Shown here piece by piece: positions 1 to 11,021 of a DNA stretch of 64,000 bases (position 1 is the first letter of the stretch; each line of letters opens with the position of its first letter). The notes under the pieces are model-generated. The model was not told the origin of the DNA. It was given only the letters and a program-made list of their open reading frames with translations, and did not search any database. The position numbers were made by a program, and so were the translations under genes. Source of the stretch: Leptoclinus maculatus (Eukaryota; Chordata; Actinopteri; Perciformes; Stichaeidae). The stretch spans positions 457,035 to 521,034 of the forward strand of contig JAVDOI010000073.1 in NCBI GenBank assembly GCA_032191485.1, read 5' to 3'.

Positions 1-1092
1 GGCTCTTCATCTCATTCAGTGATGAGGTAATGTGTGTTACAGTCAGGTAGTGTTGTGTCTGAAGAACATGACTCTTCATCTCATTCAGTGATGAGGTAAT
101 GTGTGTTACAGTCAGGTAGCTTTGTGTCTGAAGAACATGACTCTTCATCTCATTCAGTGATGAGGTAATGTGTGTTACAGTCAGGTAGTGTTGTGTCTGA
201 AGAACATGACTCTTCATCTCATTCAGTGATGAGGTAATGTGTGTTACAGTCAGGTAGTGTTGTGTCTGAAGAACATGACTCTTCATCTCATTCAGTGATG
301 AGGTAATGTGTGTTACAGTCAGGTAGTGTTGTGTCTGAAGAACATGACTCTTCATCTCATTCAGTGATGAGGTAATGTGTGTTACAGTCAGGTAGTGTTG
401 TGTCTGAAGAACATGACTCTTCATCTCATTCAGTGATGAGGTAATGTGTGTTACAGTCAGGTAGCGTTGTGTCTGAAGAACATGACTCTTCATCTCATTC
501 AGTGGTGAGGTAATGTGTGTTACAGTCAGGTAGCGTTGTGTCTGAAGAACATGACTCTTCATCTCATTCAGTGGTGAGGTAATGTGTGTTACAGTCAGGT
601 AGCGTTGTGTCTGAAGAACATGACTCTTCATCTCATTCAGTGGTGAGGTAATGTGTGTTACAGTCAGGTAGTGTTGTGTCTGAAGAACATGGCTCTTCAT
701 CTCATTCAGTGGTGAGGTAATGTGTGTTACAGTCAGGTAGCGTTGTGTCTGAAGAACATGGCTCTTCATCTCATTCAGTGGTGAGGTAATGTGTGTTACA
801 GTCAGGTAGCGTTGTGTCTGAAGAACATGACTCTTCATCTCATTCAGTGGTGAGGTAATGTGTGTTACAGTCAGGTAGCGTTGTGTCTGAAGAACATGGC
901 TCTTCATCTCATTCAGTGGTGAGGTAATGTGTGTTACAGTCAGGTAGCGTTGTGTCTGAAGAACATGACTCTTCATCTCATTCAGTGGTGAGGTAATGTG
1001 TGTTACAGTCAGGTAGTGTTGTGTCTGAAGAACATGACTCTTCATCTCATTCAGTGGTGAGGTAATGTGTGTTACAGTCAGGTAGCGTTGTG
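1..1092. repeat. 69-bp tandem satellite, about 16 copies
   Basis: The motif CTCTTCATCTCATTCAGTG recurs every 69 bases from the window edge to about 1092. Variation is limited to a few positions (GTGATGAGG/GTGGTGAGG, GTAGTGTTG/GTAGCGTTG, ATGACTC/ATGGCTC). The G/A variants are sorted along the array, with GATGAGG early and GGTGAGG later, as expected from local amplification. The array is cut by the window start, so its full length is unknown. No gene is seen in it. Confidence 0.95.
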
Positions 1093-1239
1093 TAGCCCTC
1101 GTTGTCAGAGCAGCAGCGGGTGCCTCGACATGTGATTCTCTACTTGTGTTTTTGTTTTCTTGTACAAAGCGTGAGTTACGGTTTGTCTGAATGGGCTGGT
1201 GAAGGAGTAGTGTAACGGGCTCAATAACATTCAGCAGGT

Positions 1240-1741
1240 TCATAAAGCGTTTCACACGACAGAGTCGGGTCTCGTGTTCGCGGCTATAAATGTACCAACC
1301 GCCTGGTGATCGCTTGTTGATCGCGTTGTTTTTGTATCCACCACTCTCTCACCATCGCCCTCATAGTTCACAGAGAAACCAAAGTGGCTCCAAACACCAG
1401 ACCTGTAGGCCGTTGGAGGATCTTTTATTCCTGGTCTATTAGCCATGTTGCACCGAGCTAACGTTAGCTTCGTGTAGCGTGTCTCACAGCGCAAAGTGCC
1501 GACTGGAGTAGGAAGTGTTTCTTTGGTGGTGGGCGTGTCAGAGAGCACGCTGTCCGTTACGTCATGTGTGTTGCCAGTTTGAGAACAGTGGCTCCACCGA
1601 AAACATAATATTTCCCACAATTTAAGCTTCTGCATTTCCAAATGCACGAGTATGAACGTATTGTTGGGTTCGTCATGCGTACCGAACCGTGAGCCTCGTA
1701 CCGAACGGTTCAATACGAATACGCGTATCGTTACACCCCTA
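1240..1741 (-). mobile_element. hAT (ZBED-type) DNA transposon relic, internally deleted
   Basis: Read on the minus strand it begins near 1741 with GGGGTGTAACGATACG, a typical hAT end in fish, then an untranslated stretch, then an open frame starting MANRPGIKDPPTAYRSGVWS and continuing HFGFSVNY..GERVVDTKTT (about 1447 down to 1250). This resembles the BED zinc-finger N-terminus of ZBED1-like transposases, but the frame leaves the family before the zinc-binding Cys/His residues, so the rest of the transposase is deleted. A related terminal fragment lies near 55722 in the other orientation. The identification rests on remembered ZBED-like sequence, not a search. Confidence 0.65.
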
Positions 1742-1897
1742 ATATACATATACATGTATATGTGTATATATGTATATATTTGTGTGTGATTGGTTGGAGC
1801 TTCATATTAGATCTTTAAAGAAGTATAAAAACACACAGGGAGGAAGTGTGTCCTCATATAGCTGTGTGTGATGTGGTCACTGAAATGCTATATAGGT

Positions 1898-1962
<65 letters not shown>

Positions 1963-2042
1963 AAACCTGTCATTTCTCTCCACAAACCTAAAAATTAACA
2001 TTTTTCTGTTGGAACTCAGAGTCCTAAAATATTCTGTTTTTA
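1742..2042. repeat. TA-rich stretch and (CA)n microsatellite; possible TATA box
   Basis: Contains TATATGTATA-type sequence at 1742-1780 and a (CA)n tract of about 60 bases at 1898-1960. A TATAAAA at 1824-1830 precedes the candidate noncoding exon further downstream and could be a promoter element of the SCPP-like gene, but nothing else supports it. Confidence 0.5.
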
Positions 2043-2205
2043 ACAGAGACGAAGAGGGCGGAGCCTCTGATGTGATCTGTGAGACACAAAGGAGACGGAG
2101 ACACAGAGAGACAGACGCGTCCTCGTCCTCCTGACTTCAGTCAAACATCGTTCTTCTTTGTGGATTATTTTGGTTTCAGCGTGTCTACAGTGAGCCGCCC
2201 ACCAG
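2043..2205 (+). other. candidate noncoding first exon of the SCPP-like gene
   Basis: A G/A-rich stretch runs into unique sequence and ends CCCACCAG|GTGAGA, a consensus 5' splice site at 2205/2206. SCPP-family genes characteristically start with a noncoding exon followed by an exon carrying the signal peptide, and the signal-peptide exon here has its own acceptor near 4585. The 5' boundary is not defined by sequence alone; RNA evidence would be needed to fix it. Confidence 0.35.
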
Positions 2206-2692
2206 GTGAGAACCAATCAGAGACTAGTATTCATTAATGAGCTCATCAAGGGATCTGACTAATTATGTTGGACAGGCTAACGGATCCCATTGACATACAG
2301 TCATTGTGCTAAGCTAGGCTATCCTCCAAGAAGCTGCAGGGTAAGATTTGCTTCTGTTATATCTGATATAAATCATTTCATAATATATACAATATTTAAT
2401 ATGTTAAAAAGAATGAGAAAATTAATATTTAATAGTATATAAACATATGTATAAGATATATAAGATATGTTGAATGTATATTCTGTGTAGAAAGAGATAA
2501 TAACAATAACACTGATCACATTTTAATCTACAAAAGAAAGTAAATAAATTATCCAACAATCTGTTTATGAACTTATGAAATAACTTAATTAACAAAAAAC
2601 TTTTGTTCTGAACTGAATCCAAAAGTTGTTTGAAATTAAAGAGACAAATATACAAATATACAAAATACATATTCTGTCAAATATTAAGAATT
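2206..2692. other. AT-rich intergenic or intronic sequence, no gene seen
   Basis: Unique, AT-rich sequence with short open frames on both strands that have no recognisable protein features. It separates the candidate noncoding exon from the 10/11-bp minisatellite. Confidence 0.6.
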
Positions 2693-4508
2693 TCTCAGGT
2701 GTGTCTCAGGTGTGTCTCATGTGTGTCTCGGTGTGTCTCAGGTGTGTCTCAGGTGTGTCTCAGGTGTGTCTCGGTGTGTCTCAGGTGTGTCTCGGTGTGT
2801 CTCAGGTGTGTCTCATGTGTGTCTCGGTGTGTCTCAGGTGTGTCTCATGTGTGTCTCGGTGTGTCTCAGGTGTGTCTCGGTGTGTCTCAGGTGTGTCTCG
2901 GTGTGTCTCAGGTGTGTCTCATGTGTGTCTCGGTGTGTCTCAGGTGTGTCTCGGTGTGTCTCAGGTGTGTCTCATGTGTGTCTCGGTGTGTCTCAGGTGT
3001 GTCTCATGTGTGTCTCGGTGTGTCTCAGGTGTGTCTCATGTGTGTCTCGGTGTGTCTCAGGTGTGTCTCATGTGTGTCTCGGTGTGTCTCAGGTGTGTCT
3101 CAGTGTGTCTCGGTGTGTCTCGGTGTGTCTCGGTGTGTCTCAGGTGTGTCTCGGTGTGTCTCGGTGTGTCTCATGTGTGTCTCGGTGTGTCTCGGTGTGT
3201 CTCAGGTGTGTCTCGGTGTGTCTCGGTGTGTCTCATGTGTGTCTCGGTGTGTCTCGGTGTGTCTCGGTGTGTCTCAGGTGTGTCTCAGGTGTGTCTCGGT
3301 GTGTCTCGGTGTGTCTCATGTGTGTCTCGGTGTGTCTCAGGTGTGTCTCGGTGTGTCTCAGGTGTGTCTCGGTGTGTCTCAGGTGTGTCTCATGTGTGTC
3401 TCGGTGTGTCTCAGGTGTGTCTCATGTGTGTCTCGGTGTGTCTCAGGTGTGTCTCGGTGTGTCTCAGGTGTGTCTCATGTGTGTCTCGGTGTGTCTCGGT
3501 GTGTCTCAGGTGTGTCTCGGTGTGTCTCAGGTGTGTCTCATGTGTGTCTCGGTGTGTCTCAGGTGTGTCTCATGTGTGTCTCGGTGTGTCTCAGGTGTGT
3601 CTCGGTGTGTCTCAGGTGTGTCTCATGTGTGTCTCGGTGTGTCTCGGTGTGTCTCAGGTGTGTCTCATGTGTGTCTCGGTGTGTCTCAGGTGTGTCTCAT
3701 GTGTGTCTCGGTGTGTCTCAGGTGTGTCTCATGTGTGTCTCGGTGTGTCTCAGGTGTGTCTCATGTGTGTCTCGGTGTGTCTCAGGTGTGTCTCAGTGTG
3801 TCTCGGTGTGTCTCGGTGTGTCTCGGTGTGTCTCAGGTGTGTCTCGGTGTGTCTCGGTGTGTCTCATGTGTGTCTCGGTGTGTCTCGGTGTGTCTCAGGT
3901 GTGTCTCGGTGTGTCTCGGTGTGTCTCATGTGTGTCTCGGTGTGTCTCGGTGTGTCTCGGTGTGTCTCAGGTGTGTCTCAGGTGTGTCTCGGTGTGTCTC
4001 GGTGTGTCTCATGTGTGTCTCGGTGTGTCTCAGGTGTGTCTCAGGTGTGTCTCGGTGTGTCTCGGTGTGTCTCAGGTGTGTCTCGGTGTGTCTCGGTGTG
4101 TCTCATGTGTGTCTCGGTGTGTCTCAGGTGTGTCTCAGGTGTGTCTCGGTGTGTCTCAGGTGTGTCTCAGGTGTGTCTCGGTGTGTCTCGGTGTGTCTCA
4201 GGTGTGTCTCATGTGTGTCTCATGTGTGTCTCATGTGTGTCTCAGGTGTGTCTCAGGTGTGTCTCGGTGTGTCTCGGTGTGTCTCAGGTGTGTCTCATGT
4301 GTGTCTCGGTGTGTCTCATGTGTGTCTCGGTGTGTCTCGGTGTGTCTCGGTGTGTCTCGGTGTGTCTCAGGTGTGTCTCAGGTGTGTCTCGGTGTGTCTC
4401 AGGTGTGTCTCGGTGTGTCTCAGGTGTGTCTCAGGTGTGTCTCAGGTGTGTCTCAGTGTGTCTCAGGTGTGTCTCAGGTGTGTCTCAGGTGTGTCTCGGT
4501 GTGTCTTA
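2693..4508. repeat. 10/11-bp minisatellite GTGTGTCTC(A)G, about 170 units
   Basis: Units GTGTGTCTCG, GTGTGTCTCAG and GTGTGTCTCATG alternate for 1.8 kb with no stop codon in the three plus frames, which creates long artificial open frames of Cys/Val/Ser-rich translation. A higher-order duplication is visible: the only two CTCAGTGTGTCTCGG junctions in the body of the array, at about 3101 and 3794, sit in matching unit orders, giving a block of about 693 bp present twice. Every CAGGTGTGT looks like a weak 5' splice site. Not a gene. Confidence 0.95.
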
Positions 4509-4585
4509 GTGCAGGAATAAAGGCCAGGTAAGCTCTCCTGTTATAGACTCTATGTGATATATTTTTTTGTTTCATCTTGTCGCAG

Positions 4586-5068
4586 AACAAACCTCTAGGA
4601 GACACCTGGAGACGCTCACCTGGAGAAGGAGACGCTCACCTGGAGAAGGAGACCCTCACGTGGCGAAGGAGACGCTCACCTGGAGACGGAGACGCTCACC
4701 TGGAGAAGGAGACGCTCACCTGGAGAAGGAGACACTCACCTGGAGAAGGAGACGCTCACCTGGAGAAGGAGACGCTCACCTGGAGACGGAGGCGCTCACC
4801 TGGAGAAGGAGACGCTCACCTGGAGACGGAGGCGCTCACCTGGACACAGAGACGCTCACCTGGAGACGGAGACGCTCACCTGGAGACGGAGACGCTCACC
4901 TGGAGAAGGAGACGCTCACCTGGAGACGGAGACGCTCACCTGGAGACGGAGACGCTCACCTGGAGAAGGAGACGCTCACCTGGAGACGGAGACGCTCACC
5001 TGGAGAAGGAGACGCTCACCTGGAGACGGAGACGCTCACCTGGAGAAGGAGACACTCACCTGGAGAAG
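4586..5068 (+). repeat. 20-bp minisatellite in the 5' untranslated part of the signal-peptide exon
   Basis: After a consensus acceptor (CTTGTCGCAG, ending 4585), a 20-bp unit TGGAGAAGGAGACGCTCACC is repeated about 23 times with A/C exchanges (GAAGG/GACGG). The last unit runs directly into the start codon: TCACCTGGAGAAG|ATG. The unit contains no ATG, so ribosome scanning to the main start is not obviously blocked. Frames through it are open but are repeat artefacts. Confidence 0.85.
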
Positions 5069-5151
5069 ATGCTGCAGTCTGTGTTTCTGCTCGGCTGTTT
5101 GCTGAGTTTCATTTCTTCAGCTCCAGTAAGAAGTTTGTTCTGATTCATCAT

Positions 5152-5233
<82 letters not shown>

Positions 5234-7810
5234 ATCGAACAAAAAGTTCGGAAATTTGTGTTTGGTAGATTATTTCTCTGTTGTAAAAATGCTTCTTGGC
5301 AATAAATCTTATACCGTTGGAAAGCCTGTTTAGTTCCCTTTTCAACGGTGCCCCATTCATAAGGAACATGCATTTGTGGGATGAGCAGCACAGCTGAGTA
5401 TGTGGGTTGCGCCCATGAAAAATGTGCCAAATCTTCTCTGCCAATGCTAAACAGCTTATTCTGCTGTTGCTATTCACCGTCAGGCCCGTTTGCGCTGGTG
5501 TCGGCAACACCTGCACTGGAACCTGAACATGTGGAGGAACGTTATGTTCAGCGATGAGTCCAGATTCTGCCTACGGAAGTTGGATCGTAGGGTCAAAGTG
5601 TGGAGAAGACGGGGAGAACGCTATGCTGATTGCTGCACCGATAGAGTAACACCTTTCGGTGGAGGCAGTGTGATGGTGTGGGGCGGCATCTCCATCACTG
5701 GAAAAACGAGGCTTGTCTTCATTGGAGGCAATCTCAATGCAGAGAGATATCGAGATGAGATTCTGCAACCAGTGGCAATCCCATTTCTCCACAGTCTGGG
5801 ACCGAACTCCATCCTCCAAGATGACAACGCTCGCCCCCACAGAGCGGTTGATCAGAGACGACCTCCAGAATGTGGGAGTAGAGAGAATGGAATGGCCTGC
5901 CAACAGTCCTGACCGCAACCCCAGTGAACACTTGTGGGATCAGCTGTTCGTGCTAGAGTGACCAACACAACCACGTTGGCTGACTTGCGACAAATCCTGC
6001 TCGAGAAGTGGGATGCCATCCCACAGCAGTGTGAGCAGGCTGGTGACCAGCATGAGGAGGAGGAGCCAGGCTGGTGACCAGCATGAGGAGGAGGAGCCAG
6101 GCTGGTGACCAGCATGAGGAGGAGGAGCCAGGCTGGTGACCAGCATGAGGAGGAGGAGCCAGGCTGGTGACCAGCATGAGGAGGAGGAGCCAGGCTGGTG
6201 ACCAGCATGAGGAGGAGGAGCCAGGCTGGTGACCAGCATGAGGAGGAGGAGCCAGGCTGGTGACCAGCATGGGGAGGAGGAGCCAGGCTGGTGACCAGCA
6301 TGAGGAGGAGGAGCCAGGCTGGTGACCAGCATGGGGAGGAGGAGCCAGGCTGGTGACCAGCATGAGGAGGAGGAGCCAGGCTGGTGACCAGCATGAGGAG
6401 GAGGAGCCAGGCTGGTGACCAGCATGAGGAGGAGGAGCCAGGCTGGTGACCAGCATGAGGAGGAGGAGCCAGGCTGGTGACCAGCATGGGGAGGAGGAGC
6501 CAGGCTGGTGACCAGCATGAGGAGGAGGAGCCAGGCTGGTGACCAGCATGGGGAGGAGGAGCCAGGCTGGTGACCAGCATGAGGAGGAGGAGCCAGGCTG
6601 GTGACCAGCATGGGGAGGAGGAGCCAGGCTGGTGACCAGCATGAGGAGGAGGAGCCAGGCTGGTGACCAGCATGAGGAGGAGGAGCCAGGCTGGTGACCA
6701 GCATGAGGAGGAGGAGCCAGGCTGGTGACCAGCATGAGGAGGAGGAGCCAGGCTGGTGACCAGCATGAGGAGGAGGAGCCAGGCTGGTGACCAGCATGAG
6801 GAGGAGGAGCCAGGCTGGTGACCAGCATGAGGAGGAGGAGCCAGGCTGGTGACCAGCATGGGGAGGAGGAGCCAGGCTGGTGACCAGCATGAGGAGGAGG
6901 AGCCAGGCTGGTGACCAGCATGAGGAGGAGGAGCCAGGCTGGTGACCAGCATGAGGAGGAGGAGCCAGGCTGGTGACCAGCATGGGGAGGAGGAGCCAGG
7001 CTGGTGTGGCTGTGTATGGTTCTTCCACACGCTACTGAGGCTCCTGACTGTTTGTTCAATGAATAAATTGTTAAATTGCCAATATGTCTTGTTTCTTCCT
7101 TGTTACTGACAGACTTCAATCATCCAATCCACCAAACAAGAGTCAACAGCAGAATAAGCTGTTTAGCATTGGCAGAGAAGATTTGGCACATTTTTCATGG
7201 GCGCAACCCACATACTCAGCTGTGCTGCTCATCCCACAAATGCATGTTCCTTACAAATGAGGCACCGTTGAAAAGGGAACTAAACAGGCTTTCCAACGGT
7301 ATAAGATTTATTGCCAGGAAGCATTGTTACAACAGACAAATAATCTACCAAACACAAATTTCCGAAATTTTTGTTCGATGTTATATATATACCAGTCTGG
7401 TCAGTCCAGTGTGGTCCAGACTGGTCCAGACTGGTCCAGACTGGTCCAGACTGGTCCGGTGTGGTCGATCTGTAAATACTAGTTTTAACGATATTATCCT
7501 TCATCTTGGACGTTTGTTTTATTTTGGGCGTGCAGTGTCAACCAATCAGGGGCCACCAGGAAAATGTATTTTCTTCTTCTCTGTCTTTGACGGCGTGTTG
7601 CTGCTTTTTTTGGCGCTGTAGTAGTACAGTACTACTGTAGTACTGTACTACTACAGTACTACTACAGTACTACTACAGTACTAAGTAGTTGTATTTTCTG
7701 AAGTTTGTTGACAACAAATAATGTTTTAGAGAGACAGACATGCAGGAAGTCTGTGTGTCTATATTTACAGTCTGTGGTTCTGACAGCCAGATAAACAATG
7801 TTTAACATTC

Positions 7811-7891
<81 letters not shown>

Positions 7892-10334
7892 TTTATACAT
7901 GATTGTATGTTATAGTATATTGTATGTTATATTATATATAATATTTTATATTATTATATCTGGTTCATTATGTTTTATATCATCATGTTCTAACCCCTCG
8001 CTGTCTCTCTGTAGTTGAGTTCAGACAGTGACTCTTCCTCTTCCTCTGATGAAGATCTACAGGTGAGTCCAGGTGTGACAGTCACATGACTCAACAACCA
8101 ACCACAGACCTGAACCAGAACTTAAAACACTTCAGTCCCCAACAAGTAAACAAACAAAAACAACTTCCTTGTTGTTCTTTTCCAGCCGCCCGTGTTTCCT
8201 GCAGTGGGAGTGGCCTATCCACAAGCCCCGCCCCGTGTGATCGTAGAGGTCGAGGACACAAAAACAAACGTCACGTTGCGCTTCGCCATCTTCATCCTCG
8301 AGGAAGAGGAGGGCAGCGGGAGGTGAAGACCGTCGGTCGTCTCGTATTTCTGCTCCGTGTTTCTGCTCCTTCACTTATGTTTCGTTTGTTTGTTTGTTTA
8401 CTCGTAGACCAAACGACGACAACAGCTCCAGCAGCGAGAGCGATGACATCACTGATGACATCAGCAGTGACATGCAGCCAGAAACCAGCAGCCAGCCAAT
8501 GAGGAGAGAGCTGAACGAGGAGAACCGGCCATCGGAAGAAATGATGGGAGATCAACCGACGTTCAACCTTTCTGATGAAGACGTCGATGATTTCAACAAA
8601 ACAGCGTCCGACAGAAACCAGAACCTGAATCCTTCTGATGACTTTGATTATTTCATCAACGCCAAAACCTCCACCGAGTCCGACATCGGCCGCATGTTGA
8701 GTGATGGTTTTAACAACATCACAGAGATAAACCATCAGGCCGACAGAACCTTCTTGGATCCGGTTCCTCAGGAGGGGACCGGTTCTAGCTCAGAGAAAAC
8801 TGGCCCGGTCCACCAGGACGGGGTCGGTTCCAGCAGAAGTAGCATTACCAAGGGTTCTGGGTTTGGTTCTGGACTTCAGGAGGAGTTTCGCTCCATCCAG
8901 GAGGTTGTGGATCTGCTTTCGGTGAACCAGCGAGTGCTGGAGGTGAAGGGTGTCCACCACCAGGTCCTCGGTTCAACTCCCAACTCCTTAACTGGTTTCA
9001 GCTCTGATGAGAGCTTAGAGTCGGTTAGCTTTGGTAAAGTCAGCTCCGATCCCAAAAACCAGACCAGTTCAGACTCAGACGGCGACCAGCAAGGCACTGG
9101 TTCTAGAGATTCCACACAGCAGGGTACTGGTCCCACAACAAGTCCCATTCACGACTTGAGTGGTCCAGGTACAGACAGCGAAGAGGTTCAAGAGTCGTCC
9201 GGTAAGTCGATCCAAGTAGGAAACGACGCTCATTTGAACCCGGTGAGTCCAGACCAGGATGTAGCACCGAGGATCCGGAGCATGCAGAGCGGTACTGTGT
9301 CCCAAGAGACGTCCAGGTCCGTTTCTCAGGTCCATGTCGGTTTAGACTCAGACAGCTCTGAGGAGAGTCACGAGTCGGTTGTGGGTACGACGCCGTTGGG
9401 TCAGGGACTCTCCAGTCGTGAGACCAGCTCCAGCAGCGAGGAGGTCCTGGTGGTTCTGTCCTCCTCGTCCTCTGCTGGTCTGGTTTCCTCACCTGCCCCC
9501 ATCCCAGAGACTGGAAGTCTCAGCTCAGAGGACTCTGGTTTGTTGGATTCTGGATCTAAATCAGACCCTCCAGGACTTGATTCAGACTCTCAGAGCACAG
9601 ACCTTCATCTTGATCCTGGTCTCAGTCCAGAGTTTAAAGATAATCCCAGTTTTGGTACGAACTTCAACTCGAGCTCCGAGATCAGTCAGGAAAAGTCTAA
9701 AGAATCCCTCACCATCCAGGTCCCTACGAATGCTAGCTCTGATGTTAGCAGAGAAGCTAACCCCACTGTAGACTACAGAAAAAGCACTGGTAGCATAGCA
9801 GCTAGCTCTGAAGCTAGCATGGTTACTGAACCTGATACCGATGTTAAGGACGCTGCAGGTTTAGAAGCTGTAGCTGATTCTAGTAACAATGTTAGCATTG
9901 AAGCAAACCCCAACGCTGCTACTGTGTTTAGCATTAGCCTTCCTAGCATGCATGTTAGCTCTGGAGCTAGCACTGATGCTAAAACAGACGCTGGCAGTGA
10001 GTTGAGTGTTAAAGAAGACAACGATGCTAGCACAGAAGCTACCGCTAACTCGAATCCGACCACCGACTCCGCAGCTAGCACTGATGCTATCGCTAATGTA
10101 GAGAGGGAGCAAACAGGCTTGGATGTCACACATGCTAACAACCCAGGTCCAAACCAGTATGCTAGCACTGAGGAGGTCTCTCCTCCTCCTCGCAGGAGGA
10201 AGAGACCTTATCGCTTTGGCTTCCTCGGCCCCATCAGTCATTCTCATAGCAACCAACGTAGCGTAGCGACGGTAAGCATAGCAGCAGTTAGCGTAGCGGC
10301 GGCTAATGTGAGCAGTAGCGAGGAAATCAATTAG
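5069..10334 (+). CDS. SCPP-like secreted acidic Ser/Asp-rich phosphoprotein (722 aa, 4 coding exons)
   Basis: Joined exons 5069-5125, 8015-8062, 8186-8322 and 8408-10334 total 2169 nt with consensus GT/AG ends and no frame break. Exon 1 is a signal peptide, MLQSVFLLGCLLSFISSAP, ending in phase 0, as in SCPP genes. Exon 2 is a short acidic Ser cluster (LSSDSDSSSSSDEDLQ), a likely casein-kinase/FAM20C phosphorylation tract. Exon 3 is Pro-rich, then VIVEVEDTKTNVTLRFAIFI and EEEE. The long last exon is rich in Ser, Asp, Glu, Gly and Thr with many SSE/SSD motifs, and its final third is Ala/Ser-rich (repeated ASTDA, ASTEA). No Cys-rich fold or RGD was seen. By family analogy it would be secreted and bind calcium or mineral in bone, teeth, scales or otoliths. 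I cannot assign a named SCPP gene. AATAAA lies at 10359 and 10573. Confidence 0.6.
5152..5230. repeat. (TA)n microsatellite at the Tc1 insertion point
   Basis: About 78 bases of alternating TA directly precede the left inverted repeat of the Tc1-like relic. A short TATATATATA also follows the right inverted repeat at 7381-7391. Tc1 elements insert at TA dinucleotides, so the element went into a TA-rich site. Confidence 0.9.
5484..7036 (+). pseudogene. Tc1-family transposase, 5'-deleted, frameshifted and expanded
   Basis: Frame 1 (to about 5850) reads RQARLRWCRQHLHWNLNMW, then FSDESRF, which holds the second catalytic Asp, then GGGSVMVWGGIS and ILQDDNARPHRA. The frame then shifts: LIRDDLQNVGVERMEWPANS is followed by PDRNPSEHLWDQL with the final acidic residue. 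A further lesion near 5950 loses bases in the region normally encoding GRAVRARV. From about 6035 the codons for the C-terminal RLVTSMRRR segment are amplified as a minisatellite, and the original end, VAVYGSSTRY and a stop, reappears at about 7004-7036. This gene is dead. Confidence 0.9.
6030..7004. repeat. 31-bp minisatellite grown from transposase codons, about 31 copies
   Basis: The period is exactly 31 bases; core AGGCTGGTGACCAGCATGAG followed by GAGGAGGAGCC, with CATGAGG/CATGGGG variants. The unit equals the coding sequence for RLVTSMRRRCQ of the enclosing transposase with small changes. Since 31 is not a multiple of 3, all three frames of the minus strand read the same 31-residue cycle, which explains the long artificial open frames there. 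Confidence 0.95.
7388..7470. repeat. 10-bp GGTCCAGACT repeat
   Basis: Short array of GGTCCAGACT just outside the right Tc1 inverted repeat. The same TGGTCCAGACT core forms a larger array in dlg4 at 37380-38270. Confidence 0.8.
7615..7690. repeat. palindromic GTAGTACAGTACTAC cluster
   Basis: Overlapping inverted repeats of TAGTACAGTACTACTGTAGT form a run of self-complementary units that could extrude hairpins. It lies in an intron of the SCPP-like gene. Confidence 0.7.
7810..7889. repeat. (CA)n microsatellite, about 40 units
   Basis: Uninterrupted CA dinucleotides of about 80 bases in the first coding intron of the SCPP-like gene. Confidence 0.95.
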
Positions 10335-10358
10335 TGAGGTTATCTCTTAAATTTAAAG

Positions 10359-10578
10359 AATAAATAATGAAGACATTTGCTTCTCTATTTAGTCATATTT
10401 TCTTTTTAATGTATGTTTTATAAAAACAAAACATATTGAATGTGTTTTCACTCTGGAAACTTATATTAATTATTTTATTATATGTTGCTTCTGTTGTGTA
10501 ACTTTTAAACTATTTTAAATTGTTCTATGTCGTAAAACACTTTGTAACCTTTGTTTGGAAAAGTGCTTCATAAATAAA
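10359..10578 (+). promoter_or_regulatory. poly(A) signals of the SCPP-like gene
   Basis: Two AATAAA hexamers, at 10359-10364 and 10573-10578, lie 25 and 239 bases after the stop codon. The second is followed by GT/TTATTATTATT-rich sequence. Either could direct 3' end formation. Confidence 0.55.
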
Positions 10579-11020
10579 GTGTATTATTATTATTATTATA
10601 CTTCTGGTGAATATAATCCAATTAATCTTATTTCGATGAATGTATTTATTTATATAAATACCACAGAATGAGAAGGTCACGACTCCATGACGACGTTAGC
10701 ATGTAGCTTTAGCCGCCATGTTTAGCTGTGAAACCAGAAGTGTGTCTGCTGAGCTGTGATTGGACGATCACTGGATGGGGGAGGGGCTTAGTGAATCACA
10801 TGAAGTTGAGTATCAGACGTTATTATCTTTATTTATTACGTCAGTATTACTTTATGATTTATAGATGTGTTTACAGCACAAACCACGTATTTAATTTAAA
10901 CATATATATTGTTTTAAATTAAATATGTATAATATGTAATATTCAATATAATTGTATATTATATTAAATCTTCAGAATCAGTTGTAAATGAAGCTTCTTG
11001 TTTTACATTTTTCTGGTTCC
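10579..11020. other. AT-rich intergenic sequence, no gene seen
   Basis: Unique AT-rich sequence between the two SCPP-like genes. A start codon in a good context at 10719 (GCCGCCATG) opens a frame of only eight codons. I see no supported exon. Confidence 0.5.
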
Positions 11021-11021
11021 T

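Larger units (their letters stand above)
5231..7382 (+). mobile_element. Tc1-like transposon relic with about 240-bp inverted repeats
   Basis: The sequences at 5231-5472 (AACATCGAACAAAAAGTTCG...) and 7143-7382 (...TTTTTGTTCGATGTT) are near-perfect inverted repeats. The interior has a decayed transposase and a 31-bp minisatellite. The element lies in the intron between the signal-peptide exon and the acidic exon of the SCPP-like gene, in the gene's orientation. AATAAA at 7061 could be the element's own poly(A) signal. The N-terminal DNA-binding half of the transposase is missing: the left repeat joins directly to mid-transposase sequence near 5484. Confidence 0.9.

Noticed and set aside
1..1092. 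Regularly spaced repeats that could suggest a CRISPR array
   Set aside because: The 69-bp units are contiguous with no unique spacers, and the surroundings are a vertebrate genome.
2626..4531. Three overlapping plus-strand frames of over 600 codons, Cys/Val/Ser-rich
   Set aside because: They are translations of a 10/11-bp minisatellite without stop codons; all frames are open and no splice or homology evidence exists.
5940..7119. Three minus-strand frames of 360-390 codons (CWSPAWLLLLMLVTSLAPPP)
   Set aside because: Antisense translation of the 31-bp minisatellite in the Tc1 relic; a 31-base period gives the same peptide in every frame.
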